Positions 20,501-31,067 of a stretch of DNA of 64,000 nt are shown in pieces. Numbering within the stretch: the stretch's first letter is position 1; the number at the start of each line of letters is the position of its first letter. The translations under genes were made by a program, and so were the position numbers. The notes under the pieces are model-generated. The model did no database searches. It saw only the letters and a list, made by a program, of their open reading frames with translations, and had not been told where the DNA came from. Location: positions 1,054,001-1,118,000 of the forward strand of contig WOAB01000317.1 in NCBI GenBank assembly GCA_027886185.1. Direction: 5' to 3'. The stretch comes from Rheum nobile. Lineage: Eukaryota; Streptophyta; Magnoliopsida; Caryophyllales; Polygonaceae.

Positions 20501-22795
20501 TTCATTGTCTCCTTGATCACACAGCTGTGACACACTTATTAGGTCAAAACCAAGATTATCAACAAGGTGAACTTTGTTTACCTGAATGTGATCGTTGAGT
20601 TTTACAGTTCCTATTCCACAGATTTTCCCTTTGCTTTTGTCTCCAAAGGATATGTTCCCTCCTTAGAGAGGTTGAAGAGAGGTCATTTGATTTCTTCTTC
20701 CAGTCATATGGCATGAGCAACCATTGTCGATGTACCATAGTTGAGGTTGCCTCTCTTCTTTCTGCACATAAGGGAACTAAGATTTCTGAACCCAGCGAAG
20801 CTTGGCTTTACTGGGGGGATTAGCATTGCGAGTCTGTGAATAACCAGGGAACTGGTTCCTTTCATGGTAATGAGTACTTTTCTCCTTTTCAAAGTTCCTT
20901 TTCTTAGCACAATCAGTGTTGTAATGACCATTCTTACCATAGTAGGTACACAAACGATTGTAAACAACATGTCCATATTTTCCTTTTCCTGGCCTAAAAG
21001 GTTTTTCAGTTTTCCTTTTGTTAAAATCAACATTGTTTCTAACCTTGCTATGGGCCATGTCAATATATCTTTTGTGAGCAAAGGAATTGGTAAACCATTG
21101 GTTTTCAGGAACCATCTTTTCTTTTCCCTTAGGTTTCTTCTTAGGACTTTGAGAACTTTCATTTAGACGTTTGGCAACCTCAGCCTTGTTCTCAAGAACC
21201 ATGATCTTCTCTGATAGGAATTGATTCCTATCATGAGAAGTGGCAAGAGCAGTACTGAGGTTCTCATTCATCTCAACAAGTTCTCGCCTAGCCTTTTCAT
21301 TTTCAGCATCATTGTTCCCTTTGTTGTTGACATATCCTATTCCATGACGTTGTCTCACAAAAATAGTTTGATTTATCGTTTTTTCATTAATAGAATCAGT
21401 GAGAATGTCCAATCTATCAATTATGGATTGAAGCATGTCATTTCCAGGTAAGTTAGCATGCAAGGGAACTTTGACAGAATCTATGCTAGTTTCATCACAA
21501 GATTTGCAAGTTTTAAGGTGACTAGCATGCACATTCCTAATATCAATGATTTTGGAGTGAGTTCCAGCTAGGTCTTTCTCAGTTTCATCAAGTTTCTTAC
21601 TCTAAACAGAATTCTCAACAGTCAAGCAAACAATTTCATCTTCACAATCATCAAGTTTCTGTTGAAGGGAACTGGTTTCCTTTCCTAGTTTCTTTATGAT
21701 CTTAAGAAGTTGTTTCTTATCACAATCAGCTAGGGATTTTAAGAGATCGTCAGAAGTTACCTCAAGGTCTTCTGAGTCGCTTGAGTCTCCTTTTGCCATG
21801 AGACATCTTCCTCTAGAGAAGCCACTCAGATCCAGTTCCTCATCTGAGTCTTCTCCCCATGAGGCTACGAGAGCCTTCTTTTTCTGAGGTCTTTCTTCTT
21901 CCTTGGAGTCTTCCTTGTTGGGACAGTTCTTAGCATAGTGTCTCTTTTCTTTGCACTCGTAACAAGAGACTTCTTTGAGATCCCTTCTGGGTCCATTGTG
22001 GGAGGAACTGCCCTTTTGGAACCTTCCCTTCACAAAGAATTTTTTGATATTCTTTGAGAAGAGGGCTGTTAGCTCGTCCTCTTCTTCCAGGTCTGAGTTC
22101 TCTTGCTCCATCTCGAGCCTGGAGAAGGCTTTAGAGATCTTAAGGGCGATTCCTTTCTCCAGTTTCTTGTCGGCATTGGCCTTGGTGTGCTCTCCTTCTT
22201 CAACCTCCAGTTTCCCTATGACTTGGGTCAAGGGAAGGGATTGGATGTCTGGAGTGTTCTTCATGATTCCCTTGAAAAGGGTGAACTTGGAGCTGAGTCC
22301 ATTAATGACCACTAGGGACTTGGAAACTTCATCCAGATCGACTCCCGCCGCTGTCAACTTTCCAATCAATCTGTTGAAGCGGGAGTAGTACTCTGAGATG
22401 GTCTCAGTTTCCATCATTTTGAAGGTGTGGTATTCTCCTTCCAAAGCAAACTTTATGCTTTGCTTTAGTTCCTCACTTCCTTCATGCATCTCCTTGAGAG
22501 CTTTCCACATCTCATTGGCCGTCTTGATGCCTATGACCTTGTCCATGTCCTCTTTGTCCAATTCATTGAGGATGAACTGCCTGGCCTTGGCATTCTTCTC
22601 CATGATGACATAGTGTTCTGGTTTCCAGTCTTCTTCCTTCATGGTGAGATCGACATGACCATCTCCATTTTCGACTATCCTCCAGCATTGGTAGTCGTTG
22701 ATCTTGATGTGGCTTTCCATATATGCACTTTTCCCACCATGTTTCTTCTCCTTTCTTTCGGAGATGTGGCTTGTTGGTGGAGATTCCGAGCTCAA
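17558..22795 (-). pseudogene. Copia gag-pol, one frame with four premature stops
   Basis: All coding parts lie in a single minus-strand frame of 1,746 codons, interrupted by stops at 21602-21604, 20777-20779, 20663-20665 and 18083-18085, with no frameshift. In order: gag (UBN2-type) with a CX2CX4HX4C knuckle (CYECKEKRHYAKNC). A gag extension follows with a second, damaged knuckle (CTYYGKNGHYNTDC). Next is an aspartic protease whose active-site motif reads DNG instead of DSG or DTG. The integrase has its HHCC region (LWHQRLGHA to CSDCVKGK) and DDE core. The reverse transcriptase has YVDD. RNase H begins near 18020 and ends at the stop at 17558. Motifs such as VLDSSGQIILKGKR and NNVYIIDP resemble the SIRE lineage. 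The element is non-functional on its own as read here. Confidence 0.9.
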
Positions 22796-22850
22796 ACTTG
22801 CTTGGTTGAGACATGATCTACAAACTTAACAAAGATCTAGAGCTTTTCCT

Positions 22851-22862
22851 GCTCTGATACCA
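22851..22862 (-). other. Primer-binding site (initiator tRNA-Met type)
   Basis: The minus strand reads TGGTATCAGAGC two bases inside the 5' LTR end, matching the 3' end of initiator tRNA-Met. It fixes the orientation of the copia element. Confidence 0.93.
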
Positions 22863-22864
22863 AT

Positions 22865-23977
22865 TGTAGGATTGTGATTGTTAGATAATAACTTAAGGAA
22901 CTCAGAATATCGATTCTAAGTTCCCTTCGCAGTGGAAATAAACAATAAAAAAATGACAAGTTCCTTATAGTGGAAACCTTTGATTGCCAACTAGCAATCC
23001 AGGATAAAAACCACTACCTTTCTTTCGAAGGGATTTCAAGGTCTACTTCTTGATTTCTTATCTCTTTTGGTTACAGCTTATCCTAGGAACAAACACACAG
23101 TTTCTTTGCCTTACACACAGTTAGGCAATCCTAGATAACTTAACACAATCAATAATCAATCCAAGAAATAGACCTTCGCACCTAGGAACTATCACTTACA
23201 GTCACAGGAACTTAGCACTCAGCTCTTCTATTCCTTGACTGGTTCCTCTTGATCTCGGTTTGCTTTGATGATCTTGTTTGAAGGTTCACACTGGATATTT
23301 GCTAATGTATGTGAGTCGTATTTCAGTGCTTGAAGATAACCCTTGAGTTAGTCTTCCTTTTATAGAGGATTTTTCGCAGCTTAATCTTCTCTGGGTTCCC
23401 ACAGATTGAGCTTGCCCTAGGATAAGTGGTTCTCCTTGGTCCACGTTGTTCTTGGCATGTGCAAACAACTTAGGCAGCTCAGAATCCTTCTAGGTTAGTC
23501 AACCTCTTCAGCCAAGTCATTCTCCAGCTTCCTTTGTCTGAGGTTCGACACTCTGGGCGCTTGGGAACTGACTTCTGGACAGCGACATGTTCCATGTCCT
23601 GTCGCTTTCACCTTTCTCTGTCCGAGGTTCGGTGTTCTAGGTGTCTTGTTGTTTTGCTCTTGGATGGTGGCAGGCTTTTGGAAGCTTCTCTCAAGTCGCT
23701 TTCACTTCCTTTTGTCCGAGGTTTAGTGTTCCCAGATTTCTCGGGAAAAGCAAAGTCACGTGTTGTATTTCTAGGCACACCTGGGTTCCTTTGGCTTGCT
23801 TGTTTGGTTTCTTTATCTTGTTTGGCTTCCATGGTTCCAACAACTGTCCTGTGGTTCCTCTAAACACATCTTTGAGATAAAACATTAGTATCAAAATATT
23901 TGTCATCTTCAAAAGTAGAGAAACTGAGGAAAGGAACTCTCAGGGGAACCGAAGTTCCAGAGTTCCGTTTCCTAACA
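22865..23977 (-). repeat. 5' LTR of the Sirevirus-like element (1,113 bp)
   Basis: The plus strand reads TGTAGGATTG at the left end and TTTCCTAACA at the right end, so TG...CA is intact. It is the complete reference copy for the truncated LTR at 14959 and the solo LTR at 29569. Confidence 0.92.
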
Positions 23978-24370
23978 TAAATCTTGATAGTTTCTCGTGC
24001 GTTCAATAGTAAGGGTTGCTAGAACTGGTTGGGCTAGTGACTATATAAGAATAGGGACAGTAATAATCAAAGGAAAGGAATAGAGATGACCTAGGATCGA
24101 TCTATCATAGGAAAAGTGGATATTTGTCTGGCTAAGTGTTTTCCCTTAATTGATTAAAAACCCTTGCTTTGTTATTTGCTTTGTTTACTTGTTACTTGAA
24201 ACCAATCCAAAACCCCCCTTTGTTACCATTGCATGCTAGTGAACACTAAGAAATCAACTCCTCCCTGTGGGATCGACCCTGCTTACCCTGACTACTAGTT
24301 TAGGTTTGCTAGGAATTATTTTGACAAGGTTTAAGACGACTAAAAACTTGCCTGTCACGGCCAGTGTATT

Positions 24371-25538
24371 TTGTAGATATGGTGAGTTCTTCACTATTGT
24401 TGGGGAGTACGGCGCGGAAAACCAAGGGAGGGGAATCCTCACTTACTGTCGTGGTGCCTGAGGAAGAAGCTACCTCAGCTTCGATCATGGAAAAGGAGCA
24501 AGTTCCCACAACGACCGCGACTGTTGAAGCTACAAGTACTACGCGGCCTCCGGTCACTCCGTCGGGGGCAGAGAAGAGGAGTAAGGTGCGCCATAAGCCG
24601 AGGCAGGGAGGACCTACTTCAAAGAGGGCCAGGGTGGACGTCTCAGCGGGAACCGGTTTGGTTAGACGCGCTGAGTCTGTTAATATGGACATCGTCAGGC
24701 GCTACACTGCCCCCGCTCCTACTGCGGCGGAATTGAGGAAGCTCGCAGTTCTGAGAGAGGCATGTGTTGCGGAGAGGGGGTGGTTTAACACTTTGCCCGC
24801 GGCTCATTTGGAGTTTGAGACTTTGAAGTACCTGGAGATGGTATATCCTCTTGTTGGGGAGATTGATTCGGTTATGTATTTTTTTCTGATGTTTTATTCT
24901 TCTCTTTTTGACAGGCCCGGTTGGGATTGCTCGCCACAACTTCATATTGCAAGACTTTAGAGGCTGGGTGCTCTGCATTGGAAGGACGCGGAGATGGAGG
25001 ACGACTTGAAGAGTATAAGAGGCAAAACGAGGAGCTCAGTCTTGAATGCGACGCTGCGAGAAAGGAAGCATCCGAGGCCAAAGAGGAGACTGCCGCTGTC
25101 AAGAAAGAGGCTGACGACTTGAAGAAATCTGTTATGAAAAAAAGGAAGGATATTGACAAGCTGAAGGCTGCGAATGAGGGCCTTGCCAATGAGCGTGGTG
25201 TTGCGGAGGAGAAACTTCGAGCCGTGGAGGAGCAAATCAGGGGTGAGGAGGCCAGGGTGGAATCTGCGATCCGTGCTTATCTATCTTTCTAAGAGTACAA
25301 GATGAAGAGGGCGGACGAGATTTTGCCGCATTGGCAGCAGGGGATCCATATTGGAGTTAGGCAGGCAGTGGCTAAGTTTGGCGAAGTTGATCCTCGGATT
25401 ACTTATTTTGAGCCGGAGTATACAAGCCTCTTTAGGGAGCCAGAGATCCCGGACTCGGATGATGAAGGTCACGACGCGGTCCCAGAACCCGGGCAGGGTG
25501 GAGGGGAAGATGCAGCAACGGAGGATCTTGTTGTGTGA
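24371..25538 (+). pseudogene. Antisense ORF of Tat-type gypsy element, 3' part, copy 2
   Basis: This is the second copy of the segment at 13366-14557 and has the same layout: Ser/Thr/Pro-rich part, possible short intron ending TTTGACAG (about 24914), coiled coil and acidic tail. It lacks the 21-bp duplication and TGA stop of copy 1 but has its own TAA stop at 25290-25292 within the YLS region. Each copy thus carries a different disabling change. It has no 5' half and no promoter, as it starts inside a duplicated LTR fragment. Confidence 0.6.
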
Positions 25539-25677
25539 TAATTTGTCTTGAATCGCTCGAACTGATTTTTTGGTGATCTTGATATGATGCCCTTTTAAAA
25601 ACAATGTAACTTTTGTGAAATATTTCTAAGTAGGAATGCAGATGATGAATACTTTAGGGATTTTTAATTAGTCGATA

Positions 25678-26345
25678 ACCGCGATGGCAGCCCCAAGCCT
25701 AGACTTGAGGGATCTCACCCGCCAATGAGGAATGGACGCGGTGGCAGCCCCAAGCCTAGACTTGAGGGATCTCACCCGTCAATGAGGAATGGACGTGGTG
25801 GCAGCCCCAAGCCTAGACTTGAGGGATCTCACCCACCAACGAAGAATGGACGCGGTGGCAGCCCCAAGCCTAGACTTGAGGGATCTCACCCGCCAACGAA
25901 GAATGGACGTGGTGGCAGCCCCAAGCCTAGACTTGAGGGATCTCACCCATCAATGAGGAATGGACGCGGTGGCAGCCCCAAGCCTAGACTTGAGGGATCT
26001 CACCCGTCAATGAGGAATGGACGCGGTGGCAGCCTCAAGCCTAGACTTGAGGGATCTCACCCGCCAATGAAGAATGGACGCGATGGCAGCCTCAAGCCTA
26101 GACTTGAGGGATCTCACCCGCCAACGAAGAATGGACGCGGTGGCAGCCCCAAGCCTAGACTTGAGGGATCTCACCCGTCAATAAGGAATGGACGCGGTGG
26201 CAGCCCCAAGCCTAGACTTGAGGGATCTCACCCGTCAATGAGGAATGGACGCGGTGGCAGCCCCAAGCCTAGACTTGAGGGATCTCACCCGTCAATGAGG
26301 AATGGACGCGGTGGCAGCCCCAAGCCTAGACTTGAGGGATCTCAC
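25678..26345. repeat. 57-bp minisatellite, array 2 (12 units)
   Basis: Twelve units of 57 bp with a few substitutions. Because 57 is a multiple of three, the plus strand stays open and would encode a 19-residue repeat (NGRGGSPKPRLEGSHP core) through 25725-26456. The array fills the gap between the aORF stop (25538) and the pol stop (26485). Tandem repeats in this untranslated region are known in Tat/Ogre elements and can seed satellite DNA, so I treat the open frame as incidental. Confidence 0.92.
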
Positions 26346-26484
26346 TCGCCGCTGTTGAACTCAGCGCAAAGCAAGAGAAATGAAATATATACAAGCAATC
26401 GCCTAGTGATGATGTTTTATTTGATGGTACTGCATAGGTTACATTGCTTAGCTTAGATTACATTATCTAGCTCTAGGTACTATC

Positions 26485-28107
26485 TTATGCATAGTATTTC
26501 TTCAAGCGGGCCGCGTTCCAGGTCTTGGGCGGGGTTGTCCCATTTTCGTCGCGTAGCTTGAACGCACCCTCGTGGATCTCGTCGCCGAGGAGGTATGGGC
26601 CTTCCCACTTCGGATCAAGTTTGCCTCCATTCACACATCGTAGCACCAAGTCTCCTTTCTTGAGTGATCGTTGCCTCACATTCTTGTTGTAATATGACGC
26701 GGTTTGGCGCTTGTATTATTCGGATCTCAGGGACGCAACATCACGCAACTCCTCTCTCAGGTACATGTCAAGTTTGAGGGAGTCCTTGTTGCTCTTCGGA
26801 TCGAAGTCAAACACTCGGGCCGAGGGCACCAAGGTTTCCACAGGGACAATAGCCTCGGTACCATAGACCATGGCGAAAGGGGTTTCCCCTGTAGCTCGTC
26901 GCTAGACCTGATCAAACACGGGCCGGATATGAGCCAATTTTTTAGCCCGTTTTGCGGGGCCGGGCCCGTTTGTCGGGCCCAAGATGGTAATCGTGCCCGT
27001 CCGGAAGAGCGGGCCGGCCCGCATGTCATACAACCTATTTTTAAATTGTGTTTTGTAATGTATTTTTTGGTATTTAACGGGCCGGGCCGACCCGTTAAAT
27101 TATTTTTTAATGTATTTTTTAGGTTATATTTATTTTTTTAATGTATTTTTTTAATATATTTTTATATAATTAAAATTTTATACGGGCCGAGCGGCCCGTT
27201 CGGGCTTGACCATGTTACCGGTCCCGGCCCGTTCGGGTTGAAACCCTTGTCCAGGCCCGTATTGTTTGGCGGGCCGGCCGGTCGGCCCGCGTTTGCTCAG
27301 GTCTACTCGTCACACAGTGGTGCGGTAGGTCTAGAGCACCAAGGGTAGCAATTCGGCCCACCTGCCTCGTGCTCCAGTCAGCCTTCTTCTCAAGTCGTCG
27401 AGGATCCGCGCGTTGACATTCTCAACTTGCCCATTAGCCTGAGGGTGAGCGACATACGAGAATTTTAAGGTAATATTCAAGGATGAGCAGAGATCGCGGA
27501 CTTCTTGACAGTCGAACTGAGGACCCTGGTCAGTGATGATGGACCAAGGCACTCCAAAACGGCATACGAGATTTTTCCATAGGAACGAGCATACTTTCCC
27601 CGTGGTTATTTTGGCCATTGCTTCAGCCTCTATCCACTTGGTGAAGTAATCCACGATTACCAAGATGTAGCGGGTCTGCCCTGGTGCTTTGGGAAAAGGG
27701 CCTAGGATATCCATCCCCCAGAGGGCAAACGAACATGTTGCGTGAATCGGTTTTAGATTAGACGTGGGGCGATGGAGGATATTAGCATGCCTCTGACACT
27801 TGTCACATTTCTTCACATAATTGGTGGCATCAGTTTTCAGGGTAGGCCAGAAGTATCCCCTCCGAGTAATTCCCTGGGCTAACGATCTCCAACCGGGGTG
27901 GCCTCCTCAAATTCCCTCATGAACTTCTTTCAAGATTTCGGTGGCCTTTCGTGCATCAACACACAACAAATCAGCTTCAACGAATCATTTCCTGTACAAC
28001 CTCTCTCCCCTGACGCAATATCTCGCGGCCTTTGCTTTGAGTTTTCTTGCTTCAAGAGCATCGTCCGGAAGGTTGCCGTGTCTAATGTATTGTGAGATAG
28101 GATCAAC
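26485..28107 (-). pseudogene. Gypsy integrase, interrupted by a MITE
   Basis: On the minus strand the zinc-binding end (CDKCQRHAN near 27810) precedes a core with the D,D,E residues visible: MDILGPFP, IITDQGPQF and QANGQVENVN. The C-terminal part ends at 26485 with KGDLVLR, GPYLL and WNAARLKKYY, typical for gypsy integrases. The core and the tail are separated by the hAT-type insertion 26903-27305. Short frames and stops elsewhere indicate further decay. Confidence 0.85.
26903..27305. mobile_element. hAT-type MITE, GGCCCG-rich (403 bp)
   Basis: The ends are inverted repeats (TAGACCTGATCAAAC and GTTTGCTCAGGTCTA) flanked by 8-bp duplications CTCGTCGC (26895-26902) and CTCGTCAC (27306-27313), one mismatch apart. 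Eight-bp duplications and the TAGACCTG ends fit non-autonomous hAT elements. The interior repeats GGGCCGGGCC-like blocks at both ends around an AT-rich core. It has no coding capacity and splits the integrase. Confidence 0.9.
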
Positions 28108-28962
28108 CTAGCTTTCTTTGGGTTGAATGCTCATCACCTGGCTGGCTACTCCCTTGGTCATTTTCCTCTCTACTAACACCCTGTTTCCTGCCTCCAGTGG
28201 TAAGCTCGAGCCCAGCTTTGAAAGGGCGTCTGCTCTAGTGTTCGAAGCGCGGGGTATGGATTCTACACAGAACGCATCTAGGCAAGAAGCCATGGTTTTG
28301 ACCTTTGAGCAGTAATCGGGGAGGGATCCTGTCTTTGCTTCATACTGCCCCATGACTTGTCGCGCCACTATCTCTGAATCAGTGAAGGCTTGGACTCTTC
28401 GTGCGCCATTCAGAAGGGCCATCTCCAAACTGGCAATCAGAGCTTCATACTCTGCTTCATTATTGTTGACGGGGAACGCAAAGTTAAGAGCATACGGAGC
28501 TTCGAAAGATGCGGGGCCTTCTAGCACTATCCCCGCTCCACCTCCCGCGTCACATTTCGACCCATCAACAAAAACCCTCCACCCCTCGAGATTCGGTTCT
28601 TCTGAGACAACAAAACTTGCTTCAATGATAAAATCGGCTAAGGCTTGTGCTTTGATAGCTGTGCGTGGCAAGTAGGAGATGTAAAATTCTGATAGCTCAA
28701 CGGCCCACTTGGTCATTCGGCCAGACAGCGCGGGTTGATGCAAAATCTGTCTTAAAGGAAAATCAGACAGGACCTGGATGGAATGGGCTTGGAAATATGG
28801 TCTCAAACGTCGGGCTGCCGATACCACAGCCAACGCTACCTTCTCCGCGGGGGAATATCTTTGCTCGACGGGCTGCAAGATCCTACTCACAAAATATACC
28901 GGATAATTGCTTTCTCTGGATAGTATTGCGCTGACAGTAGTAGGACTAACCGCGAGGTAAAG
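28108..28962 (-). pseudogene. Gypsy RNase H followed by archaeal-type RNase H
   Basis: The first part (EQRYSPAEKVALAVVSAARR to LHQPALSGRMTKWAVELSEF) is the retroelement RNase H tail. The second (WRVFVDGSKCDAGGGAGIVL, NNEAEYEAL, FTDSEIVARQ, NTRADALSKL) is a complete archaeal-type RNase H with the D-E-D-D catalytic pattern. Having both is characteristic of the Tat lineage of Ty3/gypsy. The frame is open over 260 codons with a stop at 28108. Confidence 0.85.
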
Positions 28963-31067
28963 CTAGAGATCTTCGCCGCGAAGAGGTGGAGAGAAAGTGG
29001 GCAGTTGGTTGAGATAGACTTTGAGACTCTGGAAAGACTGCTCTAACTCTTCAGTCCATACAAATTTCTCGTTCTTCTTTAGAGTAGTGAAAAAAGGGAG
29101 AGCTTTGTCGGCCAGCCGTGAGCAGAAACGACTCAAGTAGTTAACCGCGCCATTCAGCTTTTGAATCTCATTCCTGGATCTCGGAGACCTCATCGCGACA
29201 ACAACAACAACCTTTTCAGGGTTGACATCAATCCCTCGGGCGCTGATCATGAAGCCCAGAAATTTGCCCGAGTTTACTCCAAACACGCATTTTTCGGGAT
29301 TTAAACTCAACCGGAACCTCCTCAGCGTCTCGAACACCTCTTGCAAATCTATCAGATGTTGTTCGTTCGTGGAACTCTTGACGATGATGTCATCTACATA
29401 AGCTGAAACGATGTTCCCTAACTGACCTTTGAATACGCGGTCTATCAACCGTTGGAATGTAGCCCCAACATTTTTTAAGCCAAAGGCATAACCTTGTAAC
29501 AATAGGTGCCCTGGCTGGTGATGAAGGCCGTGCTATCTTCATCGCGTGGATCCATTTGAATTTGGTTGTGTAGGATCGTGATTGTTAGATAAAAACTTAA
29601 GGAACTTAGAATATCAATTCTCAGTTCCTTTCGCAGCGGAAATAAACAATCAAACAAATGACAAGTTCCTTATAGTGGAAACCTTTGATTGCCAACTAGC
29701 AATCCAGGATAAAAACCACTACCTTTCTTTCGAAAGGATTTCAAAGTCTACTTCTTGATTTCTTATCTCTTTTGGTTACAGCTTATCCTAGGAACGAACA
29801 CACAGTTCCTTTGCCTTACACACAGTTAGACAATCCTAGATAACTTAACACAATCAATAATCAATCCAAGAAATAGACTTTCGCACCTAGGAACTATCAC
29901 TTACAGTCACAGGAACTTAGCACTCAGCTCTTCTTCCTTGACTGGTTCCTCTTGATCTCGGTTTGCTTTGATGATCTTGTTTGAAGCTTCACACTTTGAT
30001 GTTTGCTATGAAGTGTGTTTCTATTGTGAATGCTTGAAGATAACCCTTGGGTTAGTCTTCCTTTTATAGAGGATTCTTCGCAGCTCGATCCTCTCTTGGT
30101 TGCCACGGATTGAGCTTGCCCTAGGATTGGTGGTTCTCCTTGATCCACGTTGTTCTTGGCATGTGCAAACAATCTAGGCAGCTCAGAATCTCTCTTGGTT
30201 GGTCAACTACCTCAGACGAGCCTTGTGGTGTCATTGTCAAAACGCTTTCGTCCGAGGTTGAGTAAGCTGGCCGCTTGGGAACCGTCTGCTGGACAGCGAC
30301 GTCTTCATGTGCTGTCGCTTTCATCGTCTCTGTCCGAGGTAGAGGTTCTCTAGGCATCTTGTTCTTTAGCTCTTGGACCTTGGCAGACTTTTGGAAGCTT
30401 CGGACAAGTTGTTTTCGACACCTTTTGTCCGAGGTTGTGTGTTCCCAGATTTCTCGGGAATTGCAATGTCACAAGCTCCATTTCTGGGCACACCTGGGTT
30501 CCTCTAGATTCCTTCAGCTGTCTTGTTCCTTTGGTTCCCTTGTTCTGTTTGGCTTTCCTGCCTTCGGTATATTCCTGTGATTCCTTAAAACACATCTTTG
30601 AGATAAAACATTAGTATCATAATATTTGTCATCTTCAAAAGTAGAGAAACTGAGGAAAGGAACTCTCAGGGGAACCGAAGTTCCAGAGTTCCGTTTCCTA
30701 ATAGGTTGTACCCTGAATAAGCACCCAAGAAGCTCAGTGCCACATTTCCTGCGGTTGAGTCTACCAGGTCGTCAATGTAGGGCAAAGGGTAGCTGTCCTT
30801 TGGGCATGCCTTGTTTACATCTTTGAAATCCACGCACATCCTCCATTTCCCACTTGCCTTTTTTACTAGCACCACGTTGGACAACCACTTGGGATACAGT
30901 ACCTCACGGATGAATCCAGCTTGAAGCAGCCTAACGACCTCGACATTGGCGGCTTTAACGTGTTCTTCATTCATCTTCCTCTTCCTTTGGACCACGGGTC
31001 GAGTTGTGTGATCAATGTTGAGAGAATGGGTGATTACTCTTGGGGGTTTAATGCGTTCTTCATTCAT
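28963..31067 (-). pseudogene. Gypsy reverse transcriptase, split by a solo LTR
   Basis: The N-terminal half (about 30704-31067) contains LLQAGFIREV, NVVLVKKASGKWRMCVDF and NKACPKDSYPLP. The C-terminal half (28963-29568) contains the YVDD catalytic box (VSAYVDDIIVKS). The two halves meet exactly at the GGTTG target duplication of the solo LTR 29569-30703. Without that insertion the motif order of a gypsy RT is continuous. Confidence 0.87.
29569..30703. mobile_element. Solo LTR of the Sirevirus-like family (1,135 bp)
   Basis: It is homologous over its length to the LTRs at 14959 and 22865 but more diverged, with several indels. It starts TGTAGGATCG and ends TTTCCTAATA (CA mutated to TA), flanked by a perfect GGTTG duplication (29564-29568 and 30704-30708). 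No internal sequence is present. The same family therefore inserted at least twice in this gypsy element. Confidence 0.93.

Larger units (their letters stand above)
14959..23977 (-). mobile_element. Sirevirus-like Ty1/copia retrotransposon
   Basis: Two LTRs of about 1.1 kb (14959-16022 and 22865-23977) enclose a minus-strand gag-pol. A primer-binding site TGGTATCAGAGC lies next to the right LTR, which is therefore the 5' LTR. Several polypurine tracts lie beside the left LTR, a hallmark of Sireviruses. The left LTR lacks about 50 bp at its outer end and abuts the 57-bp minisatellite, so the left border is rearranged and no left target duplication survives. The right flank TAAAT (23978-23982) equals 12973-12977, which identifies the original target inside the Athila-like LTR. 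Confidence 0.9.
23978..26345. repeat. Segmental duplication of 12973-14958 (solo-LTR end, aORF 3' part, minisatellite)
   Basis: Starting at TAAATCTTGATAG the sequence repeats 12973 onward with few differences: the last 380 bp of the Athila-like LTR, its CGGCC target duplication, the 3' part of the aORF, the post-aORF spacer and the minisatellite. The minisatellite is longer here (12 units against 5). The copies lie on either side of the Sirevirus-like element. Confidence 0.92.

Noticed and set aside
25678..26345. Regular repeats considered as a CRISPR array
   Set aside because: Pure 57-bp tandem units without spacers, in a plant retrotransposon; it is a minisatellite.
25725..26456. 243-codon open frame over the minisatellite as a protein-coding gene
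   Set aside because: The openness follows from a unit length divisible by three. No promoter or family match was seen; kept only as a side remark.
10697..30708. GGTTG as target duplication of both the palindromic element and the solo LTR
   Set aside because: Two 5-bp matches at separate sites are most simply coincidence; no common mechanism is supported.
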